Shown: positions 1 through 8,159, numbered from the stretch's first letter. The stretch: DNA of 64,000 nt from JACRCT01 sp049841135 (GCA_049841135.1 JASGHK010000002.1:186001-250000); one strand, 5' to 3'. Translations and numbers: made by a program. The notes: a model not told the origin generated them from the letters alone.

Positions 1-19
1 CGGAGCAGCAAGGAAAGAC

Positions 20-104
20 GCCGGAGTGGCGGAACTGGCAGACGCTCGGGACTCAAAATCCCGCGAGGCCCAGCCTCATGAGGGTTCGACCCCCTCCTCC
101 GGCA
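20..104 (+). tRNA. tRNA-Leu (CAA anticodon)
   Basis: The acceptor arm GCCGGAG (20-26) pairs with CTCCGGC (97-103), followed by discriminator A104. The anticodon stem CGGGA/TCCCG encloses the loop CTCAAAA, giving anticodon CAA, which reads the leucine codon TTG. A long variable arm and the T-loop GTTCGAC are present, as expected for a class II leucine tRNA. CCA is not encoded. Confidence 0.95.
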
Positions 105-105
105 A

Positions 106-175
106 CGAATCGTCGGCTCGTGCCGGCCACGAATCGCCAGCCTCGTGACCTCGGATTGCCGGCCTCGTGCCGGCG
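106..175. repeat. Three degenerate ~22-bp direct repeats between tRNA-Leu and the next gene
   Basis: Three imperfect copies of a unit resembling cgaatcgccggcctcgtgccgg start near 106, 130 and 152. They fill the gap between the tRNA and the TPR gene. Repeated tRNA 3' tails are sometimes left by integration events, but no integrase is visible here, so this is a descriptive call only. Confidence 0.4.
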
Positions 176-198
176 TTCACATCTCTAACGTGTGACCC

Positions 199-972
199 AT
201 GTACAACCTCCTCATCAGCCTCGGCGTCGCGCTGGCCCTGCTCGGCGCGGTGCTCGCCGCGGGCTTCTCCCCCTGGGCGGCGCCCATCCCGGCCATCCTG
301 GGCCTGCTCGTCTCCAACTTCCTGCTGACGCGGCGAATGATGAAGAAGGTGCAGGTGCTCGCCGACCGCGCCCAGAAGGAGCTGACCGCCGCGCAGAGCA
401 CCATGGACTCGAAGCAGCAGAAGGTGCGCTTCGACAAGGCCATCGAGATCCTCAAAGAGGGCTTCCAGTACGACAAGTGGCAGTTCCTCATCGCCGCCGA
501 GCTCCACGCGCAGATCGGGATGCTCGAGTACGTGCGCAAGGACTTCGCGGGAGCACGCCCGCACCTGGAGAAGGCCAGCGGCCGCGGCCCGACCGGCGCC
601 CGGGCCAAGGCGATGCTCGGCTGCCTCCACTCCGGCCTCATCGAGGGCGAGAAGGGCCAGGACGAGGCGAAGATGCGCGCCGCCTTCGAGGTGGCAGCGA
701 AGGCGGGCAAGAAGGAGCCCGTGCTCTGGGCGACCTACGCCTGGTGCCTGGACAAGCTCGGCAAGCGCGACGACGCGCTCAAGGTCCTCGCCCGCGGCGT
801 GGAGACCAACCCCTCGGACGACAAGCTCAAGGGCTCGATGGTCGCCCTGCAGAACGAGAAGAAGTTCAAGATGAAGCCCTACGGGATGGAGTGGTACCAG
901 TTCCATCTCGAGCGCCCGCCCATGGACATGGGCCCAGGCGGGGGCCGGCGCGTCGTCTTCCAGCGCCGCTAG
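199..972 (+). CDS. TPR-containing membrane-anchored protein
   Basis: A 257-residue protein. The first ~45 residues form two hydrophobic helices (about 4-24 and 27-43) ending in RRMMKK, which suggests membrane insertion with the rest in the cytoplasm. Residues ~75-220 look like tetratricopeptide helices (for example FDKAIEILKEGF and DKLGKRDDALKVLARGVETN), a fold used for protein-protein contacts. No catalytic motif is seen. It is followed by a strong terminator at 1006-1038 and so is probably monocistronic. The partner and function are unknown. Confidence 0.75.
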   Translation: MYNLLISLGVALALLGAVLAAGFSPWAAPIPAILGLLVSNFLLTRRMMKKVQVLADRAQKELTAAQSTMDSKQQKVRFDKAIEILKEGFQYDKWQFLIAAELHAQIGMLEYVRKDFAGARPHLEKASGRGPTGARAKAMLGCLHSGLIEGEKGQDEAKMRAAFEVAAKAGKKEPVLWATYAWCLDKLGKRDDALKVLARGVETNPSDDKLKGSMVALQNEKKFKMKPYGMEWYQFHLERPPMDMGPGGGRRVVFQRR

Positions 973-1005
973 CCCCCCGGCTCGAGCGCATCGCGAGCTC
1001 GGACG

Positions 1006-1038
1006 ACGCCCGCTCCTCTTCGAGCGGGCGTTTCCTTT
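1006..1038 (+). terminator. Rho-independent terminator after the TPR gene
   Basis: A perfect 10-bp stem, ACGCCCGCTC (1006-1015) with GAGCGGGCGT (1022-1031), encloses a 6-nt loop and is followed by the T-rich run TTCCTTT. It lies 34 bp beyond the stop of the TPR gene. Confidence 0.8.
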
Positions 1039-1090
1039 GGGGGCTCAGCTCGGCTTTTCCGGCGTCACGCGCCGGGCGGGGTCACACCCC

Positions 1091-1312
1091 TCAGGCACCC
1101 CCGAAGCCGATGGTGACCTTGCCTTCGTCGACGATGAGCGGCACGTCGCGCTGGCCACCCGACTTCGCCAAAAATTCCTTCATCAACGCCGGGTCGGACT
1201 TGACGTTCTTGTACTCGACCTTGCGTCCCTGCTTGGCGAACGCCGCACGGGCGTCGGACGTGTAGGGTCAACCATCCTTCCCGTAGATGAGGACGGGCGC
1301 CTTGTCGGCCAT
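1091..1312 (-). CDS. Glutaredoxin-like selenoprotein (in-frame TGA = Sec15)
   Basis: From ATG (1312-1310) to TGA (1093-1091) this frame encodes 73 residues with one in-frame TGA at codon 15 (1270-1268). Read as selenocysteine, the N-terminus is ADKAPVLIYGKDG-U-PYT. That is a glutaredoxin active site (CPYC/CPYT) with Sec at the nucleophilic cysteine. Downstream are the cis-proline motif DVPLIVDEG and the glutaredoxin-like GFGGA end. GGAGGAG lies five bases before the ATG, which fixes the start. A hairpin just after the TGA fits a bacterial SECIS. This matches what is known of small glutaredoxin-like selenoproteins, some classed as Uxx-star (seleno)proteins; that family link is from memory. The likely role is thiol-disulfide redox chemistry. 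No sel genes lie in this window. A conventional caller would miss or truncate this gene. Confidence 0.82.
1239..1270 (-). promoter_or_regulatory. Candidate bacterial SECIS element
   Basis: On the minus strand, 13 nt after the TGA codon (1270-1268), ACGCC (1254-1250) pairs perfectly with GGCGT (1244-1240) around the 5-nt loop CGTGC. A G-U pair extends the stem. Bacterial SECIS hairpins sit immediately 3' of the UGA with a small G/U-containing apical loop, and this fits in distance and size. The stem is short, so SelB binding is an inference. Confidence 0.6.
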
Positions 1313-1481
1313 GGCTCTCCTCCCGGGTGCTGCGGTGTGGGGAACGACGACGGCGCAGGGATTCTTGTGGGCTCGCTCCCCGAACGGTCAAGCGCGCCCG
1401 CGCCCCTCTCGTCGCCCCGTCGGCTGGGGGCTTGTCGACCGGGCGTTCGTGCACACGTTGACCGCTCGGACGGGGGGGCGC

Positions 1482-2735
1482 ATGGCGTGGCGGGTCCACA
1501 TCCTCGGCGCGAACGCCCAAGCGATGGTTCCGGCGCTGTCCGGGTACGGGCTGGCGACGACGGTGTGCTCCCGCCCGCCCTATCCGGAGGACTGCAGCGA
1601 AGACCTGGTCGTCCTCGCCACCGGTCCGGACGAACCCCTGCCGGAGATCCGCGCGCGTCAGGTGGCCGTGCTCGCCGGCTCCGGCGAAGCCCAAGTCCTC
1701 TCGGCGCTCGCCGCTGGAGCCCTGGACTCGTCCACCTCGCCCGGGGATCTGGCCGCTCGGCTGGCGGCCCGGCTGGGTCTGAGGCGGACGGCCGAGGTGC
1801 CGACGCCAGGTGAGGACACGGACCATCCGCCTCGCATCCTGGTCGTCGAGGACGATGCCGACATCCGCGGGCTGCTCTCGATCATCCTCGCCGGCTACGA
1901 GGTCCGCCTGGCTGCGGACGGAGTCGAGGGTCTCGAGAGCGCCCAGGAGAGCCCGCCCGATCTGGTGCTGACCGACTTGATGCTCCCGGGCATGGACGGC
2001 TTCTCGCTCCTGGGCGCGCTCGCGCGCGAGCCGGCCCTGTCCCAGGTGCCGGTCGTCATCCTCTCCGCGCGCGGGGCCGAGTCCGACCGGATCCTGGGGC
2101 TGGGCTTGGGCGCGGTCGACTACCTGAGCAAGCCCTTCTCCCCGGTCGAGCTGCTCGCCCGGGTCGAGCGGAGCCTGCGCATGTCGCGCCATCGAAGGGA
2201 CCTGGCGGCCCTGGGCCAGACCGACGCGCTCACCGGCGTGGCCGACGCGCGCGCCCTGCGCGCCAGGCTGGACGAGGAGGTCCGCCGCGCGCGCCGCTAC
2301 CGGTCGCCTCTGGCCTGCCTGATGCTCCGGGTCGAGGGCCTCGGGGAGCTCGCCGACCGCTGCGGCCCCGAAGCGGCCCGCCAGGTGCTCTGCGCTTTCG
2401 CGCGGGCCCTGACCGGCTGCCTTCGCGAGACGGACTTCGTGGCGCGCTTCGGCGCCGACGCCTTCGCGGTGCTCCTGCCCGAGACGGGCCTGACCGAGGC
2501 CGGCTCGGCGAGGGCGCGCCTGGAAGCCGAGCTGGCGCAGCGGCCGGTCCGCCTGCCCGCGCTGCCCCAGAGCGTCCAGCCGAGCCTCGCCGTCCACGCA
2601 CAGGGGCCCGACGAGCTGGACGCCCATCGCTTGCTCTCACAGGCGGTCCAGTCGCTTCGACTTACGCACAGTGGAGAGACCACCCGCGCCCCGCCGCGCG
2701 AGGCCCGGGCGGCCGGGGCGCTTCCAGCCCCCTGA
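1482..2735 (+). CDS. Response regulator with degenerate GGDEF domain
   Basis: A 417-residue protein starting at ATG 1482 behind a G-rich ribosome site. An upstream in-frame start would overlap the selenoprotein gene. Residues 1-115 are unassigned. Residues ~117-235 form a receiver domain (ILVVEDDAD, phospho-acceptor Asp165 in LTDLMLPG, and Lys in LSKPF). Residues ~245-395 align with GGDEF domains (QTDALTGVADARAL), but the signature reads GADAF where GGDEF is expected. The two metal/substrate acidic residues are therefore not both present and diguanylate cyclase activity is unlikely. It may act as a phosphorylation-controlled binding module. The FAD-receiver gene follows after 49 bp in the same direction, probably as an operon. 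No histidine kinase is adjacent. Confidence 0.85.
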   Translation: MAWRVHILGANAQAMVPALSGYGLATTVCSRPPYPEDCSEDLVVLATGPDEPLPEIRARQVAVLAGSGEAQVLSALAAGALDSSTSPGDLAARLAARLGLRRTAEVPTPGEDTDHPPRILVVEDDADIRGLLSIILAGYEVRLAADGVEGLESAQESPPDLVLTDLMLPGMDGFSLLGALAREPALSQVPVVILSARGAESDRILGLGLGAVDYLSKPFSPVELLARVERSLRMSRHRRDLAALGQTDALTGVADARALRARLDEEVRRARRYRSPLACLMLRVEGLGELADRCGPEAARQVLCAFARALTGCLRETDFVARFGADAFAVLLPETGLTEAGSARARLEAELAQRPVRLPALPQSVQPSLAVHAQGPDELDAHRLLSQAVQSLRLTHSGETTRAPPREARAAGALPAP

Positions 2736-2784
2736 AACGCCGCGGACGCGATGCCAACGTTGTTCCCGGAGGATACGAGGCGGC

Positions 2785-4422
2785 ATGGCGACGATCGGGC
2801 TGATGGATGGGACGCGCGTCGCGGTCGTGGGGGCCGGGCCCTCGGGAGCGGCCTTCGCGTCGGCGCTGCTCGCCTCCGCCCGCGCCTTTGCGCGCCGCGT
2901 CGAAGTCGTCCTCTTCGACGGCGGGGACGGCCAGGGCGGGCTCGCCGGCCCGGCCCTCTTGGACATGGACACCCGCTACCGCCTGGCGGCGCTGGGCGCG
3001 CCCATCCCCTTGCGGCAAGGTGCGCTCGAGGCCCGCGGGGTGCTGGTCCACGCCGCCGGCCGCGAGGTCCTGCTCGAGCCGCCGCCCGCCGGCCTGTGGG
3101 TCCTCGACGGCGTCTCGGGCGCCCCCGGCAGCCGCCTCGTCAAGCAGGTGCTGCTCTCGGCGGCCTCCCTGCGGGGGGCGACCGTGCGCCCCTGGCACGT
3201 CGACTCGGTCACCCAGTCGGGCCAGCGCTATGTCGTGCGTGCCCAGGGCAGCGCGGAGAGCTTCGACCTGGTGGTCGGTGCGTTCGGCGCCTCGAGCCCG
3301 CTCGCCGCGACCTGGCTGGACGGGAGGCTCAGGGCGCGTCGCGGCCTGTGCGCCCAGGCCCGGCTCTCAGGCGCCCCCCGCGACGACCTGCTGCGCGTCT
3401 TCGTCGCCCCGTCGCGCGCCATCGACCTCCTGCTGCTCGTCCCCTGTGCCTCCGGCGACTCGTGGGCTCTGGCGCTGGGGCAGGACGTGCCGGCCTCGGA
3501 GCTGGCGCGCACGCTCGCCCTGCTCTCGCGCGACGGCGCGCTGCCGCCGCTGACCTTGCGCAGGGTCGAGCGCGCGGCGGCGACGTGGGGCGCGAGCAAG
3601 CGCTGCTGCCGCGGCTCGGTCGTTGCGCTGGGGGCGGCGTCTCAGGGACACGTGCTGGGACCGGGCATCCTGCCCGCGCTGCTGGGCGCCATGCGCGCCT
3701 CGAACGCGGTGATCGAAGCCGGCGCAGGCGTGGGGCTCCCGGCGCGCTTCGAGACCTCGCAGCAAGAAGTGGCCGAGCAGGCGCGCCTGCAGGCGAAGGC
3801 CCTGTGGTGGGCACGCCAGGCAGGCCCTCGCGCGCCCGCCGCCTTTGCCGCGGCGACCCAGGCGCCCGCGGGCGGGATGGGCGGCCTGCCCGTCCTCGGG
3901 CTCGCCTCGGTCGGCGCCCTGCCCCTGCTCGCCGAGCTGCGGGGCCAGGCGCTGCGCCAGTGGTGGAGCTCGCTCTGGAGCCGGCCCGAGCCCAGCCCTC
4001 CACACACTCCTGCTCCCAGCCTCGTCTACGTGGTGGACGACGACGCCGATGCCCGGGGCGCGCTGGTGGAGCTCTTGCAGCGGCGAGGCACGCGGGTGCG
4101 CGCCTTCGAGGACGAGCTGTCGCTGCTCGAGGCCGCGGCGAAGGAGCGCCCCGCGGCGGTCCTGCTGGACATCGTGCTGCGCTGGGTCGACGGGCTGTCG
4201 CTGTGCCGGGCGCTGCGTGGACACCCGGCCACCGCGCGCACTCGCCTCATCTCCATGAGCGGGCTCAACCGGCGCTCGGACCGGGACGCGGCGCTGGCCT
4301 CGGGAGCGGACGCCTTCCTGTCCAAGCCGATCGACGTGGTCGAGCTCGAGCGGGCGCTCGCGGGCGTGCTCCACCCGCCCAGCGGAGGCGCGGCGGTCGC
4401 GGCGCAGACGGGCAGCGGGTGA
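2785..4422 (+). CDS. FAD-dependent oxidoreductase fused to a receiver domain
   Basis: A 545-residue protein starting at ATG 2785 after GGAGGA. Residues ~7-30 hold a dinucleotide-binding motif (VAVVGAGPSG). Residues 30-390 resemble flavoprotein monooxygenases of the halogenase/geranylgeranyl-reductase type, with a late GAASQGHVLGPGI segment in the place of the second FAD motif. After a Pro-rich linker (~400-412), residues ~413-535 form a receiver domain (VYVVDDDADARG, Asp462 in LLDIVL, Lys in LSKPID). This suggests a redox enzyme gated by phosphorelay, but the substrate is unknown. A C-terminal receiver on a flavoprotein is an unusual architecture. It probably forms an operon with the preceding receiver/GGDEF gene. 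Confidence 0.8.
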   Translation: MATIGLMDGTRVAVVGAGPSGAAFASALLASARAFARRVEVVLFDGGDGQGGLAGPALLDMDTRYRLAALGAPIPLRQGALEARGVLVHAAGREVLLEPPPAGLWVLDGVSGAPGSRLVKQVLLSAASLRGATVRPWHVDSVTQSGQRYVVRAQGSAESFDLVVGAFGASSPLAATWLDGRLRARRGLCAQARLSGAPRDDLLRVFVAPSRAIDLLLLVPCASGDSWALALGQDVPASELARTLALLSRDGALPPLTLRRVERAAATWGASKRCCRGSVVALGAASQGHVLGPGILPALLGAMRASNAVIEAGAGVGLPARFETSQQEVAEQARLQAKALWWARQAGPRAPAAFAAATQAPAGGMGGLPVLGLASVGALPLLAELRGQALRQWWSSLWSRPEPSPPHTPAPSLVYVVDDDADARGALVELLQRRGTRVRAFEDELSLLEAAAKERPAAVLLDIVLRWVDGLSLCRALRGHPATARTRLISMSGLNRRSDRDAALASGADAFLSKPIDVVELERALAGVLHPPSGGAAVAAQTGSG

Positions 4423-4435
4423 GGACGCCGGCTGG

Positions 4436-4834
4436 CTACGGGGGAAGCACGACCTCGTCCTGCCGCTCCAGCGTGAACCTGCGCTCCAGGGTCTCCGCCC
4501 TGGCGCCGTAGTCGAAGGTCACCACGGCCTCGTACTCCCCCGGCGTCAGCCGAACCGGAGCTCGCAGCTGCGGCGCCGGCGGGGCCGACTCCGAGTAGTA
4601 GAGCTCGACGTGCCGGGCGCGGGCGCGCTCGGGCAGCTGGTACAGGTCGAGCCGGAGCGCCTTGAGCCCGTCCCTGCGCCCCGCGAGGTCCATGGCCAGC
4701 GTCACGTCGCGGGGCGCGTCGCGGAAGTACCAGAGCGCGCCCGCGAGCAGCAGCAGCAGCGGCAGCGTCCGGCGGAAGAACGCGAAGCGACGCGGCCGCG
4801 CCTGGGGCGAAGGCGGCTTCTCTGGCTCGGACAC
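4436..4834 (-). CDS. Membrane-anchored hypothetical protein
   Basis: A 132-residue protein with a short basic N-terminus (PQARPRRFAFFRR), one membrane helix (about residues 24-40, TLPLLLLLAGALWYF) and a C-terminal ~90-residue domain that looks beta-rich. This fits a type II topology with a periplasmic domain. I recognise no family. It starts 6 bp after the stop of the upstream gene on the same strand, so the two are co-transcribed. Confidence 0.65.
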   Translation of the reverse strand: MSEPEKPPSPQARPRRFAFFRRTLPLLLLLAGALWYFRDAPRDVTLAMDLAGRRDGLKALRLDLYQLPERARARHVELYYSESAPPAPQLRAPVRLTPGEYEAVVTFDYGARAETLERRFTLERQDEVVLPP

Positions 4835-4840
4835 CGGGAG

Positions 4841-5413
4841 CTACCTCTTCCCCTTCTTCTTGCCCGTGCGGCGCACCGTCGCCGACTTCACCTTCACCGC
4901 CGGCTCGGACTCCTGCAGCTCCTCGCCATCGGCCAGCCCAGCCCCGACGCTCCCGTCGCTGGGCTTGAGGCGGATCTCGGCGTGGACCTCGAGCGTCATC
5001 TGGGAGAGCAGCCGGCCGACCTCGCGGCGCAGCAGCTCGCTCTCGAAGAAGCGGTGCAGCTCCTCGCCGATGACCCGGAACAGCTCGGCCTTGCTGCGCT
5101 CTGCCTGCCCGACGACGAAGCCCATCACGTCCTTGGGGAGCTTGAGGTCCTTGACGTAGGTGCGGATGCCCTCCTCCGTCATGAACACCGCGCCGAGGCC
5201 GGCGACCATCGCCTTGCGCAGCATGTCGGAGAGGCCGCGGCCCTCTGCGGGCTCGCCGAACTCGGGCGCGCCGGTCTCGGAGTCGAGCTCGACGTCCTCG
5301 AGGTCGTCGCCGCCCAGCGGCTCGACCGGCGGCGAGGCCTGGGCGCGGTCCGCTGCGTCTCCCATGGGGTCCAGCTCGTCGTCCTCGATGTCCGGGCGCT
5401 TGGGGTGCTCCAT
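4841..5413 (-). CDS. Hypothetical helical protein with acidic head and basic tail
   Basis: The start is placed at ATG 5413 because GAGGAAGAG lies directly before it; an upstream ATG at 5434 lacks this. The 190-residue product has an acidic N-terminus (~1-60, rich in D and E). A central helical region follows (about 65-145, including AELFRVIGEELHRFFESELL). The C-terminus is Lys/Arg-rich (VRRTGKKKGKR). The head-helix-basic-tail layout recalls granule- or nucleic-acid-associated proteins, but I cannot assign a family. It is the first gene of a pair with the membrane protein downstream. Confidence 0.65.
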   Translation of the reverse strand: MEHPKRPDIEDDELDPMGDAADRAQASPPVEPLGGDDLEDVELDSETGAPEFGEPAEGRGLSDMLRKAMVAGLGAVFMTEEGIRTYVKDLKLPKDVMGFVVGQAERSKAELFRVIGEELHRFFESELLRREVGRLLSQMTLEVHAEIRLKPSDGSVGAGLADGEELQESEPAVKVKSATVRRTGKKKGKR

Positions 5414-5499
5414 CTCTTCCTCGCTTCTGGGCAACGGTTGGCAGCGGGCTTTATACCCGAAGTTGGGGCCTCGGGCGGCGCGGGCGGTACTTGGAGCCT

Positions 5500-6375
5500 A
5501 TGATCCGCCTCGTGAACGTGCTCGTCGCAGGATGTGGCTGGCTCGGAACCGCCGTCGCGCGCGCGCTCGTGGCGCAGGGGCACCGCGTCACCGGCATCCG
5601 CAGGGATCCGCAGCGGGCCCAGGAGCTCTCGTTGCTGGGCATCACACCCCTCCCCCTCGACTTGACGCAGCCAAGCGCCGGCGATCGGCTCCCCGGCGAG
5701 CTGGACTGGATCGTCGCTTGCCAGGCGGCCTCGGGCGAAGACGTCGAGGCCTATCGCAGCGCCTACCTGCAAGTGAACGAGACCCTGCTCCAAGCGGCTC
5801 GGCGCCGGAGGGTGCGCGGCTTCGTCTACACCAGCTCGACCGGGGTCTTCGGCCAGAGCGATGGCCAGGAGGTCGACGAGACCACGCCCGTCGAGCCGGC
5901 GAGCGACACCGCGAAGGTCCTGGCCGAGGCCGAGCGCCTGGTGCTGGCGGGCCCGGTGCCCGGCCGCGTCGTGCGCCTGTCCGGCCTCTACGGTCCTGGC
6001 CGTTACGGCGTCATCGACCGCGTCCGCAGCGGGCGCCTCGCGCTCGGGCCGGGCGATGAGGCCTGGACCAACTGGTGCCACCAGGAGGACGCGGCTGCGT
6101 TCGTCCTCGCGGCGCTGGAGCGTGGCAGGCCGGGCGGCCTCTACCACGCGAGCGACGCCCAGCCGCTGCGCCGACGCGAGCTCGTCGAGTGGATCGCAGG
6201 CCAGCTGGGGATCGAACCCAAGCGCAGCGGCGAGGCCGCCGACCGTGGCCCTCTCGCGGCCGGTCGGGCCCATCGACGAATCAGCTCCGAGCGGACGCGA
6301 GCGGAGCTGGGCCTGGCCTTGCGCTACCCCTCGGTGCGCGAAGGCCTGGCCGCCCCGCTCTCGTCTCCAAGCTAG
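5500..6375 (+). CDS. NAD-dependent epimerase/dehydratase (extended SDR)
   Basis: A 291-residue protein with the glycine-rich nucleotide motif VAGCGWLGTAVA at the N-terminus, a Thr-Ser-Ser-Thr-Gly catalytic-strand motif (VYTSSTGVFG), and a conserved RLSGLYGPGR segment typical of extended short-chain dehydrogenases of the YeeZ type. The usual YxxxK is replaced by SDTAKVLAEAERL, so the catalytic Tyr is missing while the Lys remains. Many atypical SDRs of this group share that feature. ATG 5500 is chosen over TTG 5491 and GTG 5512; the ribosome site GGAG is close, so the start is uncertain. It converges on and overlaps the mrp stop at 6372-6375. Confidence 0.82.
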   Translation: MIRLVNVLVAGCGWLGTAVARALVAQGHRVTGIRRDPQRAQELSLLGITPLPLDLTQPSAGDRLPGELDWIVACQAASGEDVEAYRSAYLQVNETLLQAARRRRVRGFVYTSSTGVFGQSDGQEVDETTPVEPASDTAKVLAEAERLVLAGPVPGRVVRLSGLYGPGRYGVIDRVRSGRLALGPGDEAWTNWCHQEDAAAFVLAALERGRPGGLYHASDAQPLRRRELVEWIAGQLGIEPKRSGEAADRGPLAAGRAHRRISSERTRAELGLALRYPSVREGLAAPLSSPS

Positions 6376-7448
6376 GACTGCCCGAAGACCGGCAGCTTGA
6401 CCTGCATCGCCTGCTTCGAGACCTGGCTGGCGATGTTGCGCGCCATCTCCTGGAAGGCCTTGGTCTGCGGCGAGTCCGGGGCGCCGATGACGATCGGCAC
6501 GCCCGCGTCGCCGCCCTGGCGCACGGCCAGGTCCAGCGGGATCTCGCCCAGGAACGGGATGCCCATGGCCTCGCAGGCGCGCTTGCCGCCGCCGGTGTCG
6601 AAGATGGGCGTGGCCTGGTGGCAGTGCGGGCAGACGAAGTTGCTCATGTTCTCGACCATCCCGAGGACCGGGATGTTGACCTTGTCGAACATGAGCTTGG
6701 CCTTCATCACGTCGGCCAGCGAGACGTCCTGCGGGGTGGTGACCAGCACCGCACCCGACGCGCGGATCTGCTGCGAGATCGAAAGAGGGACGTCGCCGGT
6801 CCCCGGAGGCAGGTCGACGACGAGGTAGTCGAGCGCGCCCCAGTTGACGTCGCGGAAGAGCTGGATGAGGGCGCCGTGGAGCATCGGCCCGCGCCAGATG
6901 AGCGCCTGGTCCGGGTCGACCAGCAGGCCGATCGACATCGCCTTGAGCCCGTGCGCGATGATTGGCTCGAGCGTGCGGCCGTCCTTGGAGATGGGGCGCT
7001 CCTTGATGCCGAGCATGATGGGCATCGACGGGCCGTAGAAGTCGGCGTCGAGCAGACCGACCGTGGCCCCCTCGGCCTTGAGCGCGACCGCGAGGTTGGC
7101 GGCGCAGGTCGACTTGCCCACACCGCCCTTGCCGGCGCCGACGAGGATGACGTTCTTGACGTTCGGCAGCAGGTCTTCCTTGGGCTTGGCGGCGCCGCGG
7201 ACGGAGGCGCCCATCGTCACCTGGACGGTGGAGACGCCCGGCACGGCCTTGATGGCGGTCTCCACGTCGTTCTGGATCTTGGCCTTGAGCGGGCAGGCCG
7301 GAGTGGTCAGTTCAATCTTCACGGAGACCGTGCCGCCGTCGACCTTGAGGTCCTTGACCATGTTCAAGGAGACGAGGTCGCGGTTGAGGTCGGGGTCGTT
7401 GACCTTCGAGAGCGCGTTGAGGACGTCGCGCTCGGAAACCTGTGCCAT
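6372..7448 (-). CDS. mrp: Mrp/ApbC-family iron-sulfur cluster carrier ATPase
   Basis: A 358-residue protein of the usual length for Mrp. Residues 1-90 form the MIP18-like (DUF59) domain. The deviant Walker A motif GKGGVGKS lies at 106-113. LLDADFYGPSMP and VVDLPPGTGD are typical of Mrp/NBP35, and the CPHC pair at 273-276 is the bridging Fe-S ligand pair. The family holds and transfers 4Fe-4S clusters to target apoproteins in the cytoplasm. It stands alone, convergent with the SDR gene. Confidence 0.93.
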   Translation of the reverse strand: MAQVSERDVLNALSKVNDPDLNRDLVSLNMVKDLKVDGGTVSVKIELTTPACPLKAKIQNDVETAIKAVPGVSTVQVTMGASVRGAAKPKEDLLPNVKNVILVGAGKGGVGKSTCAANLAVALKAEGATVGLLDADFYGPSMPIMLGIKERPISKDGRTLEPIIAHGLKAMSIGLLVDPDQALIWRGPMLHGALIQLFRDVNWGALDYLVVDLPPGTGDVPLSISQQIRASGAVLVTTPQDVSLADVMKAKLMFDKVNIPVLGMVENMSNFVCPHCHQATPIFDTGGGKRACEAMGIPFLGEIPLDLAVRQGGDAGVPIVIGAPDSPQTKAFQEMARNIASQVSKQAMQVKLPVFGQS

Positions 7449-7575
7449 GGATGTGCCCTTTTCTGGGGATGTGAGGTCGGGGGGAGCCTGAGCGCTCCGC
7501 GACCAGGGAGCCTCAGGCCTTGGCGCCCGAGGGTCAACGTAAAGATGAACCGCGCAAGTGCGCGTTTCGTTTCGC

Positions 7576-8049
7576 TTACTCCAGCGCGGCGACCTTCCAG
7601 CCCGAGGACTCGAGGACCAAGCGGACGGCTCTGGTCTCCGAGATCGGGAACTCGGCGCTGGCCTGCTCCAACCGAGGCCGGGCGGCTAGCGCGACGCGAG
7701 CTCGCGCGAGCTTGTCCAGCGCAAGGCCCTGGACGGCTCTGAAGTCTTCGCCCAGGCGGATCGGCGTGTACTTCTCTCGCAGTGGGGAGGCCAGAAGTTG
7801 GTAGCAGGCCTGGAAGTCTTCCTTCTCGGCCGCAGACAGGAACGCCTCCAGCGCTGCCTTGGGCTCAGCACCCGGCTCGACCGAGTGCGTCGGCGCGTTC
7901 GCACTCCCCTGCGTGGGCGGGGTTCCAGTTGGCTCGGGCTTCGGCTGGGGTCCCACACAGGCCGACACCGTGACGGCCATCGCCACCAGCCACCCAAAAA
8001 CGTCAGGTCTTCGGACACTTCGCGTGGGAGATTCGGACGTTTCGAGCAT
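7576..8049 (-). CDS. Putative lipoprotein
   Basis: A 157-residue protein with a hydrophobic segment at about 18-31 (VFGWLVAMAVTVSAC) ending in a plausible lipobox with Cys31, then a Pro/Thr/Ser-rich linker. The C-terminal ~95-residue domain (PKAALEAFLSAAEKEDFQACYQLL, then KYTPIRLGEDF) resembles periplasmic NTF2-like or DUF4878-type stress-response domains; that is a fold impression only. It is divergent from the giant membrane-protein gene at 8160. Confidence 0.65.
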   Translation of the reverse strand: MLETSESPTRSVRRPDVFGWLVAMAVTVSACVGPQPKPEPTGTPPTQGSANAPTHSVEPGAEPKAALEAFLSAAEKEDFQACYQLLASPLREKYTPIRLGEDFRAVQGLALDKLARARVALAARPRLEQASAEFPISETRAVRLVLESSGWKVAALE

Positions 8050-8159
8050 CTAGCTGGGACCCTTCAGGGTGCGGCGGGCCGACGGCACGCCGGATGATAG
8101 CATCGCGCCCCCGCTGAGACCGGGGGGGTCCCGAGCTCGAGACACGTGGAGGGCCGCCC

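Noticed and set aside
1268..1270. TGA in the glutaredoxin-like frame as a simple sequencing error or pseudogene
   Set aside because: The position equals the catalytic Cys of the fold, the frame continues with conserved motifs, and a SECIS-like hairpin follows. The other errors in this window are indels, not substitutions. Read-level confirmation is still wanted.
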